A DNA stretch of 11,669 nucleotides from Planctomycetota bacterium (lineage in GTDB: Bacteria; Planctomycetota; Phycisphaerae; Phycisphaerales; SM1A02): positions 1 through 11,669 of the forward strand of contig JAPULD010000150.1 in assembly GCA_027295365.1 (NCBI GenBank), written 5' to 3'. Made by a program: the position numbers and the translations under genes. The notes beneath the pieces were generated by a model. It saw only the letters and a list, made by a program, of their open reading frames with translations. It did not search any database and was not told the origin of the DNA. Below, one piece after another: positions 1 through 6,434 of the stretch (its first letter is position 1; every line of letters starts with the position of its first letter).

Positions 1-97
1 CAACCTATCCAAGGGCTAGAATCCCGACCTTCAGCCCCCTGAACTCGGCCCCTGAATTCAGACTACGAAACTCAGCACACAAGCCACAAGACGCACC

Positions 98-1238
98 ATG
101 CACTACGACGCTCACCAAACCATCATCGACAATCTTGAGGCGCGGATATTAACCATCCGTGACTCTCTTTGACTACGACACCAAGCTCTCGAATCGGAAC
201 AAGCTTCAAGAGAAGATGAACGAGGCTGACTTCTGGAACAGCCAGGAGCAGGCCCAGAAAGTCATCAGCGATTACAAATTGCTCAAGGCCCAGACCGAAG
301 GGCTGGAGACAATCCTCGTTGATGGTTTCGAAGTCAAGGGCACCAAGGTCGGCAGCTTCGAGGATGTCCAGGTGGGCTATGAATTGGCGAAAGAAGCCAG
401 CGACCAGGAACTGCTCGAGGAAGTCGATGAAAACCTCTTCCAGATCGACAAGCGTCTCGAAAAGGTCGAGACCCAGTCCCTGCTCTCGGGTAAGCACGAC
501 CATCGAGACTGTTACGTCTCCATCCATAGTGGCGATGGCGGCAATGAAGCCGACGACTGGGCATCCATGCTCGAACGCATGTACCTGTACTTCTGGGAAC
601 AAATGGGCTGGAAGCTCGAAGAGATCTCAAAGACGCACGGCAGCGAAGTCGGCATCAGCGAAGTCACCTATCACATCAAGGGCATCATGGCCTATGGCAA
701 CATGAACTGCGAACGGGGCACCCATCGACTGGCCCGGGTGAGCCCCTTCAACGCCCAGGGTAAACGCCAGACCAGCTTCGCCACGGTGGATGTCATTCCC
801 GAGTTCGAGGAAAGCGAAGTCGAGATCGACGACCGCGACATCGAGCTGACCACCTTCGCCCGTTCCTCGGGCCCGGGGGGCCAGAATGTGAACAAGGTCG
901 CCAGCGCGATTCGAATTGTTCACAAGGCCACCGGCATCATGGTGGTGTCTTCGACCTTTCGCGACCAACTCCAGAACCGAAAGCAGGCGATGAACATCCT
1001 CACTGCCAAGCTCGAACAACTGGCGGAGGAAAAACGCCAAGCCGAACTTGACGAGGCAACGGGCGGCAAGGTAGATCGAGGCTGGGGTACCCAGATCCGC
1101 AGCTATGTCATCTACGACAATCGGGTGAAGGATCACCGAACCGGCTTCGAGATCGGCAACCCCCAACAGGTCCTCAATGGCAACCTCGAAGGATTCATTG
1201 ACGCCGAGCTCAAGCGAAAGCGAGCCGCGCGGGATTAG
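98..1238 (+). CDS. prfB: Peptide chain release factor 2 (RF2), expressed through a programmed +1 frameshift
   Basis: RF2 recognises UGA/UAA stop codons in the ribosomal A site and triggers release of the finished protein. Frame 1 starts at ATG 98 and encodes 24 residues (MHYDAHQTIIDNLEARILTI then RDSL) before TGA 170. A +1 shift at CTT-TGA-C joins it to the frame starting at GAC 171, giving about 379 residues; E. coli RF2 has 365. In the joined protein the codon-recognition tripeptide SPF lies near residues 215-217 (context RVSPFNAQGK), and the catalytic GGQ lies near residues 260-262 (context SSGPGGQNVNK). Both are about 10 residues later than in E. coli, as the slightly longer N-terminus predicts. 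A GTG at 159 would give a protein lacking the conserved N-terminal helix, so I reject it as the start. No strong Shine-Dalgarno sequence precedes ATG 98. The product is certain from SPF, GGQ and overall similarity. Confidence 0.97.
167..173 (+). promoter_or_regulatory. Programmed +1 ribosomal frameshift site of prfB (CTT TGA C)
   Basis: CTT (167-169) is followed by in-frame TGA (170-172) and C (173). This is the canonical slippery sequence at which RF2 controls its own synthesis: when RF2 is scarce, termination at TGA is slow, and the CUU-decoding tRNA slips by one base so that GAC is read next. The reading frame before the site (from ATG 98) and after it (GAC 171 to TAG 1236) fit exactly. 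In E. coli a Shine-Dalgarno-like AGGGGG lies three bases upstream of CUU. Here the preceding bases are CGTGACTCT, and I see no purine-rich stimulator at that distance. Confidence 0.95.
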
Positions 1239-1245
1239 GTCTTCT

Positions 1246-1265
1246 CCCCTCCCTTGAGGGAGGGG
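1246..1265 (+). terminator. G/C hairpin just downstream of prfB, possible terminator
   Basis: CCCCTCCC (1246-1253) and GGGAGGGG (1258-1265) pair around a TTGA loop, 8 bases after the prfB stop. A G-rich tail (CTGGGGGAGGGTGGGG) follows instead of a T tract, so this is not a standard intrinsic terminator. Similar CCCTCCC...GGGAGGG hairpins occur as dispersed intergenic repeats in many genomes, and this may simply be one of them. Confidence 0.4.
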
Positions 1266-1303
1266 CTGGGGGAGGGTGGGGTTCTCAAGTCAATAGGTTG
1301 CCT

Positions 1304-1374
1304 TAGGGTCCGCTGTGCGGACCAGATGAGCTTTCGTGTCGATGTTCGTCGATCGGTCCGCACAGCTGACCCTA
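1304..1374. repeat. Inverted-repeat element, 20-bp arms
   Basis: The left arm, TAGGGTCCGCTGTGCGGACC (1304-1323), matches the reverse complement of the right arm (1355-1374) at 19 of 20 positions, with a 31-bp spacer. Each arm also contains a short internal palindrome (GGTCCGC/GTGCGGACC in the left arm). It lies in the gap between prfB and the next gene. The design is that of a miniature palindromic (REP/MITE-like) element; no coding capacity and no target duplication are apparent. Whether other copies exist cannot be judged from this window. Confidence 0.6.
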
Positions 1375-1431
1375 CGAAGGTCAGAATCACTGAAATTCCC
1401 CCCCGCTCCTCCCAACAAGACGGTGAACCCC

Positions 1432-1438
1432 AGAGGAG
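1432..1438 (+). promoter_or_regulatory. Ribosome binding site deciding the start at 1446
   Basis: AGAGGAG ends 7 bases before ATG 1446. It fixes the start of the membrane protein gene and argues against the longer open frame that runs back through the inverted repeat to 1254. Confidence 0.8.
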
Positions 1439-1445
1439 CTTGACC

Positions 1446-2495
1446 ATGGCCATCGACCTGAAATCGCGTTTTCGCCCCCTTCACAAGCTTCTCATCACCG
1501 GGGCCTGGGCGTTTATCATCCTCAGCCTGGTCAAGCTCGCCATGGTCGTGGGGATCAAGATCGATGACCCCGAGGGAATCACCCGCCTGTATTCCGCTTT
1601 TTCCGGCAGCGAATTACTCACCACCTTTGGCTTGAATTACACCGACGAATCGGGGCTCATCCATGCGTTGACTCAGATTGTCGCGGTGATGCTGGCCGCC
1701 AGCGTGACGATGGTGAACCCCAAGACGGTACGTCGTCTCAAGTTTCGCAAGATCGCCCATGGTGCATTGTGCATCTGGGCGGGCTGGTGGGCCACGAACC
1801 TGATCGCCCTGGCGGGTCAGAGCCCCGAACTGGGTACGCTGTTGCAAGCGGGGCTGCTCTCGGGCATGTTCGGCTGCACCGCCTACCGGGCCGGGAACGG
1901 CTGCATGGGCCAGAAAAAGAAGCTCGCGGAACAAGCCAACCCCTCGAACCCTGTCCTGTCGATGATCGAGAAAGTGGTTGACGAGCTTGAAGAAGCGATT
2001 GAGGAACCTTCCGCGCCCATCAATTGTGACGACGATGGACCTTTTGATTACACCGATCCGGATCAACCGGAAGCCAAGCCTGAATTCAAACCATCGACGC
2101 CCACCGGAGCGTTCTTCGCCGCGATCGCCCCCGAGCCGCTGCCTGAAGTCGAAGAGTTCGAAGTTGAGGTGACGATTGAGCAGCCTCCCGCCAAGCCTTC
2201 GATTCTCACTCGCATCATCAGTCGCGTCCGGTTCGGCAAACGCAAGGTGCAGGAACACGTCAATCGCGAGAACTTCGCCAAGATTGGGCACAAGGCCAAA
2301 GACGCGGCTCATCATGGACATGACTTCGTCGTTCACAAGGGCGGCAAGTTCGCTCGTCGCGCCAAACCCGTCGCCCAGACGGCGTACCGCGAGACCTGCA
2401 ACGCCTGGCGCAAGACGATCGACGCGTTGAAGGAATCCGAGTCGATGAAGACCAATGAAGTCCCGAACGATTCATCGACGAATCAGGTCGCGTAA
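1446..2495 (+). CDS. Hypothetical membrane protein with acidic linker and basic C-terminal tail
   Basis: I do not recognise this 349-residue protein. It begins MAIDLKSRFRPLHKLLITGA. Four hydrophobic stretches suggest membrane segments near residues 15-37 (LLITGAWAFIILSLVKLAMV), 75-92 (ALTQIVAVMLAASVTMV), 108-125 (ALCIWAGWWATNLIALAG) and 131-150 (TLLQAGLLSGMFGCTAYRAG). From about residue 165 it becomes soluble: a Glu/Asp/Pro-rich stretch to about 260 (runs such as VVDELEEAIEEP and PEVEEFEVEV), then a Lys/Arg/His-rich tail (KVQEHVNRENFAKIGHKAKD). This gives a membrane domain followed by an acidic linker and a basic end. A good ribosome binding site (AGAGGAG) sits 7 bases before the ATG. Its TAA is immediately followed by the last base pair of the convergent His/Arg-rich gene. 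No function can be assigned. The gene itself looks real from its ribosome binding site, codon pattern and ordered hydrophobic segments. Confidence 0.8.
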   Translation: MAIDLKSRFRPLHKLLITGAWAFIILSLVKLAMVVGIKIDDPEGITRLYSAFSGSELLTTFGLNYTDESGLIHALTQIVAVMLAASVTMVNPKTVRRLKFRKIAHGALCIWAGWWATNLIALAGQSPELGTLLQAGLLSGMFGCTAYRAGNGCMGQKKKLAEQANPSNPVLSMIEKVVDELEEAIEEPSAPINCDDDGPFDYTDPDQPEAKPEFKPSTPTGAFFAAIAPEPLPEVEEFEVEVTIEQPPAKPSILTRIISRVRFGKRKVQEHVNRENFAKIGHKAKDAAHHGHDFVVHKGGKFARRAKPVAQTAYRETCNAWRKTIDALKESESMKTNEVPNDSSTNQVA

Positions 2496-3389
2496 TTATT
2501 TATCTGAATCGATTTCCCGCATCAAACGCTTGAACTCCGCGTCGGCGTTGGCGCGCGTGACCGACTTTTTAGCATCGGCATCGTGTTCGCGTTGTGAGCG
2601 CAAGTGATGCCGCGAATCAGCTTGATGGCTACGCGCGTCAAGAAGTTTCTCATGACGATCCTGTTGCGCGTTCTTCCGATCATCGTGACGACCTTGATGA
2701 TTGTCCTGATGGTCGCTTCGGGCATCCCGGCGTTCCACAAGCCTTCCTTGATGTCTTCCAACCTGATCGCTTCGAGTGTTCACGCGATTTTGATGTTCGT
2801 CTTGACGTCCGACTCGCCCGTCATGGCGGATCTCGACCTTTTTCCGATGATCTTCACGCCGATCGATTCGGGCACTCTGTCGGTTTTCATGACGAGCTTG
2901 ATGATGCTCACGTTGATCGCTACGAACATCCTGGCGATGCTCGACTCGTTCCTGGTGGTTTTCTCGATGTTCGCTGCGAGCTTCCTGACGGCGATCATGC
3001 CGATCCTTGGCCCGCTGCTTCCAGGATCGCTCATCACGCCCCTCACGGACATGCTGATTCACGCGATCTCGTTCGGATCCTGACATCCGCTCGTTCAGTT
3101 TCGACATTCGCTGTTGGTGATGTGATTCGAGTTTCGCCTGCAGTTCATCCACGCGGGCCATGTGTTTTTCGTGGCCCTGCTCTTCAGCCAGTTCACGAAG
3201 ACGGCTGAGGCGAGCAAGTCTTTCCCGATAATGACTTTCCAGTTTCGTCGCGTGATCAAGATGACTCGATGATGACATCGTCGCCTGATGAGAGGATGAA
3301 TCGGCATGGGCGGGTGGGGTCGCCCAAGCGGCATTGGATGCAAACAGGACGGTGCCGGCGACAAGGGCGGGGCGAACGATGTTCAACAT
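2496..3389 (-). CDS. Exported His/Arg/Asp-rich protein made of 18-residue repeats
   Basis: This 297-residue protein has no family I recognise. The start at 3389 (MLNIVRPALVAGTVLFASNA) gives a typical Sec signal peptide with likely cleavage after AWA or nearby (residues 21-23), and is preceded by TGGAG 7 bases upstream. A longer open frame to 3479 would bury the signal peptide, so I reject it. Residues about 45-125 are a charged, probably coiled-coil region (HYRERLARLSRLRELAEEQ). Residues 127-248 form about seven tandem units of 18 residues, pattern H-Q-x-R-x3-R-x3-R-x-D-x4, one of them shortened to 14. Eighteen residues are five alpha-helical turns, so a long charged helix or rod is plausible. 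The end (ANADAEFKRLMREIDSDK) is unrelated to the repeats. The mature protein should lie in the periplasm or outside. Binding of metal, nucleic acid or polyanions is conceivable from the His/Arg content but is speculation. Confidence 0.8.
   Translation of the reverse strand: MLNIVRPALVAGTVLFASNAAWATPPAHADSSSHQATMSSSSHLDHATKLESHYRERLARLSRLRELAEEQGHEKHMARVDELQAKLESHHQQRMSKLNERMSGSERDRVNQHVREGRDERSWKQRAKDRHDRRQEARSEHRENHQERVEHRQDVRSDQREHHQARHENRQSARIDRREDHRKKVEIRHDGRVGRQDEHQNRVNTRSDQVGRHQGRLVERRDARSDHQDNHQGRHDDRKNAQQDRHEKLLDARSHQADSRHHLRSQREHDADAKKSVTRANADAEFKRLMREIDSDK
2646..3011 (-). repeat. Tandem array of about seven degenerate 54-bp coding repeats
   Basis: Within the exported protein, residues 127-144, 145-162, 163-180, 181-198, 199-212 (short by 4), 213-230 and 231-248 align as successive units. 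Units two to seven begin with His, and five of those six with His-Gln or His-Arg; Arg recurs every fourth position. The DNA is diverged between units, so the array is old or under selection for pattern rather than a recent slippage product. On the opposite strand the same composition yields long but hydrophobic, Met/Ile-rich open frames that I regard as artefacts. Confidence 0.75.
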
Positions 3390-3661
3390 GACGAAACTCC
3401 AGGATGATCGGGACAACCACAAGGATCGCGCGAACCAAAGGCACCTATAGGAGTGTCGTATTTGGGATCGGTTCAGCAAATGACGAAATGGCTTCCAGGC
3501 TGTGATCGGACGCCGGCAGACACACTGAACCGCAATCTTTTTCCGATCCCTACAGTCGTTTGGTAAATCGCGGTTATCGGTCGCCCTTCACCAAACTCTC
3601 CTTGAACCGATTGTCTTGATGCAATCCCCAAAGGTTTAGAGTCTCAGACAGACGCGGTCGA
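3390..3661. other. 272-bp gap without a gene; contains one imperfect inverted repeat
   Basis: No convincing gene lies here. It must hold the promoter of the leftward exported-protein gene and the 3' end of the sulfatase transcript, but I could not pick a credible -35/-10 pair or a T-tailed terminator. GTTTGGT (3558-3564) and ACCAAAC (3590-3596) form an inverted repeat, extendable to 9 of 10 positions, around a 25-base G/C-rich loop. It could be a weak hairpin downstream of the sulfatase. Confidence 0.4.
3397..3401 (-). promoter_or_regulatory. Ribosome binding site deciding the start at 3389
   Basis: TGGAG on the minus strand lies 7 bases before ATG 3389 and supports the start that places the signal peptide at the N-terminus. 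Confidence 0.7.
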
Positions 3662-5167
3662 TCAATCAAGGGGCGGTGTGAGGGTTTCATTGATCTCGGC
3701 CCAGATGCTCTTGGTTTTTTCGAGATCCGGTTGGTCGGCGTCCACGCTGTTCCACAATCCGATCCCTGTCCGAATCAGCGGTGCCTCGTGTTCAGGAAGG
3801 AACGAAGCAAGGTACCTCTTTGTCGCCTCATGCTCACTCATTTCGGCCAGGTTGTTCCACTCATTGGGATCATCCTGGTGCGAATACAACTCTTCGCTTC
3901 CATCGAAGTATCGAATGTACCGCCAATCCTCATCACGAATCGCATAGTTGCCTCGACCCCAGGTGATGATGGCCGGCTCGTCGATTTCAATCGAAGGATC
4001 AGCGAGTTGAGGCCTCAGGCTCACGCCGTCGACGTACTCCGGAGTTTCGAGTCCCGAAAGATCGGCCAGCGTTCGGTAGACGTTGATGAGGGAGACCGCT
4101 TCCTTACATTCTCGTCCGAGGGGTGCCGATCCATCGCGAGTATCCCAAATGATGAATGGCACCCTCGTAGCCTCTTCCCAGAGAGTGAATTTCTTGAAGC
4201 TCCGCTTTTCGCCAAGGTGGAAACCATGATCGGACCAGAGAACGACGATCGTGTTGTCCGCGTATGGGCTTTGCGCGAGGGCCTCGAGGATGCGCCCCAC
4301 ATTGTAATCCACCCATGAATTGCAGGCGAGGTAGGCTCGACGGACTATTTCCCAGGCCTCGTCCTGACGAAAGTCGCGTTCATGACGGATATAGTTCATG
4401 GACATGGCCCGCCCCGCCCACGGTACATCCGCGAGATCGTCGGCCTTGATGGCCGGAGGCTGTATCGGTTCATCGTACAGGTCGAAATAAGGCTCTGGAC
4501 AGACGAACGGTAAATGTGGCTTGACGATACCGACGGCTAGAAAGAACGGATCGTCGTGCTCCCGAGAGAGTACATCGACTCCAAATGAAGCCACCTGATA
4601 ATCGTGATGATCCTTGAGTGGATTCTTCGTCGGACAAAAAGCCAATTTCCTGGAGCGACCTTGCCGATAGCCGGCCTTGGCGTTGAAAACCAACTTCTTT
4701 TTCTTGGATACGAAGCTTTCGGTCCACTCCTCCTCTGGAAATTCGGATTTGTGATGGACCTTGCCGGCACCAAAAGTTTGGTAGCCATTTTTCTTATAAA
4801 GCATTGGAAGACTGGTGAATTGAGCGAGTTCTGGTTCGAGAATCTGAATGCTTTTATAAAATGGATACAAACCGGAATTGAACGGTTCAACCCCATACAT
4901 CAAGGCGAGTCGGGAAGGCGAACAGGCCGGAACGACGCAATGGGCATTCGTGAAGTTCACTCCTCGCCGGGCAAGGCTGTCCATGTTGGGAGTCATCGCC
5001 TGGGGATGGCCTCCCAGAAATCCGGTCCAGTCGTTCATGTCATCAATGACAATGAAGAGGACGTTCGGTTTCTTGCTCTCGCCTTCGACGAGAGAGACGA
5101 GCGCCAGGGACAGAAGAATGCTACATAGCCCCAGAATACTTCCATAAATTAAGTGAATTCGTTTCAT
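3662..5167 (-). CDS. Exported type I sulfatase, iduronate-2-sulfatase-like
   Basis: This enzyme would hydrolyse sulfate esters, probably on a sulfated polysaccharide, outside the cytoplasm. The 501-residue protein starts with a signal peptide or anchor (hydrophobic residues about 8-27), then PNVLFIVIDDMND with metal ligands Asp42-Asp43. The sulfatase signature CSPSRLALMYG begins at Cys82, the residue converted to formylglycine, with Arg86 following in the C-x-P-S-R core. Further family residues are GKVHH (Lys136, His138), KPHLPF (Lys216, His218) and SDHGFHLGE (Asp313, His314). The KPHLPF and HLGEK context resembles iduronate-2-sulfatase-like members (SulfAtlas S1_7-type, from memory). All expected active-site residues are present, so it should be active if a formylglycine-generating system exists elsewhere. 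It lies 80 bp after the serine racemase-like gene in the same direction. The exact substrate cannot be told. Only a weak ribosome binding site precedes ATG 5167. Confidence 0.93.
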   Translation of the reverse strand: MKRIHLIYGSILGLCSILLSLALVSLVEGESKKPNVLFIVIDDMNDWTGFLGGHPQAMTPNMDSLARRGVNFTNAHCVVPACSPSRLALMYGVEPFNSGLYPFYKSIQILEPELAQFTSLPMLYKKNGYQTFGAGKVHHKSEFPEEEWTESFVSKKKKLVFNAKAGYRQGRSRKLAFCPTKNPLKDHHDYQVASFGVDVLSREHDDPFFLAVGIVKPHLPFVCPEPYFDLYDEPIQPPAIKADDLADVPWAGRAMSMNYIRHERDFRQDEAWEIVRRAYLACNSWVDYNVGRILEALAQSPYADNTIVVLWSDHGFHLGEKRSFKKFTLWEEATRVPFIIWDTRDGSAPLGRECKEAVSLINVYRTLADLSGLETPEYVDGVSLRPQLADPSIEIDEPAIITWGRGNYAIRDEDWRYIRYFDGSEELYSHQDDPNEWNNLAEMSEHEATKRYLASFLPEHEAPLIRTGIGLWNSVDADQPDLEKTKSIWAEINETLTPPLD

Positions 5168-5247
5168 TGTAATCCCATTAACCTCGAAGCCTCAAATCAC
5201 TCGGACAGGTATAGAAATAGTAATCGCATCCGTCCATTCCGTTCGAA

Positions 5248-6243
5248 TCACCAGGGCAAATGATCAATATCCACATTTCCCCCCGAAATGATGATGCCGA
5301 TTCGATCAATCCCCGGAATTGCTTTTAATTCTGGCGATAGCACCGCCGCCACGGCCACCGCGGAGCTCGGCTCGATGAGGATCTTCATCCGTTCCCAGAC
5401 AAGTCGCATGGCTTTGACGATGTCTTCCTCGCTGACCGTGGTGATGCCGGCCAGGTGATCGCGGATGATGGGCCAGGTGTATTTCCCCGTGCTGGTGCGA
5501 AGGCCATCGGCGATCGTCTGGGGATTCTCCACTGGAACGAATTCCCCTTTGGCCAAAGAACGAGCCGCATCATCCGCCATCTTCGGCTCGGCCCCGAAAA
5601 TCTTCATCGAGGGCTGCAGGCTTGAGCACGTGATCGCGGTGCCGCTGATGAGCCCCCCTCCCCCGATGGGGGTGATGATCGCGTCGAGTCCCCTACCCCC
5701 GGAGTCACTGGTCTGGTCGAGAAACTCCAGGGCGCTGGTGCCCTGGCCCGCGATGATGGCCGGGTCATCGAAGGGGGAAACGAAGGTCGCACCCGTCTCG
5801 TTCTCCACGCGTTCGCCCACTTCGTGTCTCGACTGCTCGTTGGGCTCGCATTCGTAGACCTTCGCGCCGTAGCCAAGCACCGCGTTCTTCTTGACCACCA
5901 CGGAATTGTTGGGCATCACGATGTGGGCGGGAATGCCCCGGAGCTTCGCCGCGAGGGCCACGGCCTGGGCATGATTGCCACTGCTGTGCGTCACGACACC
6001 CTTGGCGGCGATGTCGTCGGGCAGTCCCATGATCGCGTTGCACGCCCCCCTGAACTTGAACGCCCCGATCTTCTGAAAATTCTCGCACTTGAACAGCACC
6101 GAACGGCCCGCGAGTTCGTCGATCGTCGCGCAGGTCATGATGGGCGTGATGTGTGCGTAGGGCGCGATCCGCTTCGCCGCGGCGCGGACGTCTTCAATAT
6201 CAACGCCATAGGTCGTTTTCTTGTCGGTGAGTGAGGTGGTCAT
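5248..6243 (-). CDS. PLP-dependent serine racemase / threonine (serine) dehydratase family enzyme
   Basis: This 331-residue fold-type II PLP enzyme either interconverts L- and D-serine or removes ammonia from Ser/Thr to give 2-oxo acids. Schiff-base Lys63 lies in FKFRGA. SSGNH (87-91) includes Ser88, equivalent to the re-face acid of eukaryotic serine racemase. The phosphate-binding GGGGL is at 194-198. The segment GAEPKMADD keeps Glu219, Ala223 and Asp225, the positions of the divalent-cation site in serine racemase. The stretch RLVWERMKILIEPSSAVAVA and the end SGGNVD are close to mammalian and yeast serine racemase. There is no C-terminal ACT regulatory domain, so it is not a biosynthetic, isoleucine-inhibited IlvA. 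A catabolic threonine dehydratase or threo-3-hydroxyaspartate ammonia-lyase is the alternative. It lies downstream of dapL, separated by a palindromic element, and 80 bp before the sulfatase gene. The family is certain; the precise activity is not. Confidence 0.88.
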   Translation of the reverse strand: MTTSLTDKKTTYGVDIEDVRAAAKRIAPYAHITPIMTCATIDELAGRSVLFKCENFQKIGAFKFRGACNAIMGLPDDIAAKGVVTHSSGNHAQAVALAAKLRGIPAHIVMPNNSVVVKKNAVLGYGAKVYECEPNEQSRHEVGERVENETGATFVSPFDDPAIIAGQGTSALEFLDQTSDSGGRGLDAIITPIGGGGLISGTAITCSSLQPSMKIFGAEPKMADDAARSLAKGEFVPVENPQTIADGLRTSTGKYTWPIIRDHLAGITTVSEEDIVKAMRLVWERMKILIEPSSAVAVAAVLSPELKAIPGIDRIGIIISGGNVDIDHLPW

Positions 6244-6296
6244 GGGCTGTGGTTTATTCGATAAAGATGAGAGTCATGGTCATCAAAGTATTCCGG

Positions 6297-6391
6297 GTGC
6301 CACGGACAGCGAACAACGCGAGTCGTCCGTGCGTTAGCCATCGTACACGCAACGCACGGACGACTTCGTTTCGCTCCGCTGTCCGTGGCAC
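6297..6391. repeat. 95-bp palindromic element with GTGCCACGG ends (REP-like)
   Basis: Outer arms GTGCCACGGACAGCG (6297-6311) and its exact reverse complement (6377-6391) enclose a second perfect pair, AGTCGTCCGTGCGTT (6321-6335) and its complement (6351-6365), around a 15-base loop. The nine unpaired bases on the left and eleven on the right are partly similar. It fills most of the gap between dapL (stop at 6435) and the serine racemase-like gene (start at 6243). A second element with the same GTGCCACGG ends lies at 9413-9488. In the dapL transcript it would fold into a very stable hairpin and could attenuate readthrough or protect mRNA. The family resemblance to REP elements mobilised by RAYT transposases is inference. 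Confidence 0.75.
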
Positions 6392-6434
6392 GCGGAACAA
6401 GGATCAAGCGAACCCAAACCTCATGGCTCATGAG

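Noticed and set aside
17..22. TAGAAT as a -10 box upstream of prfB
   Set aside because: Too close to the window edge for a -35 box to be seen, so it cannot be supported.
159..170. GTG 159 as the prfB start
   Set aside because: It leaves out the conserved N-terminal segment encoded from ATG 98, and the CTT-TGA-C site explains the frame change.
627..1166. Leftward open frame of 179 residues opposite prfB
   Set aside because: Shadow of a conserved gene in biased codon use; no start signal or family resemblance.
1254..1445. N-terminal extension of the membrane protein frame back to 1254
   Set aside because: It runs through the G-rich hairpin tail and the inverted repeat, and a clear ribosome binding site stands before ATG 1446.
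2646..3011. CRISPR array
   Set aside because: The 54-bp periodicity is coding and degenerate, without identical repeats separated by unique spacers.
2594..3208. Long rightward open frames (to 204 residues) opposite the His/Arg-rich repeat gene
   Set aside because: They are mirror products of a biased repetitive sequence: the hydrophobic Met/Ile/Leu-rich translation is the complement of His/Asp/Arg codons, while the leftward frame has a signal peptide, ribosome binding site and regular protein repeats.
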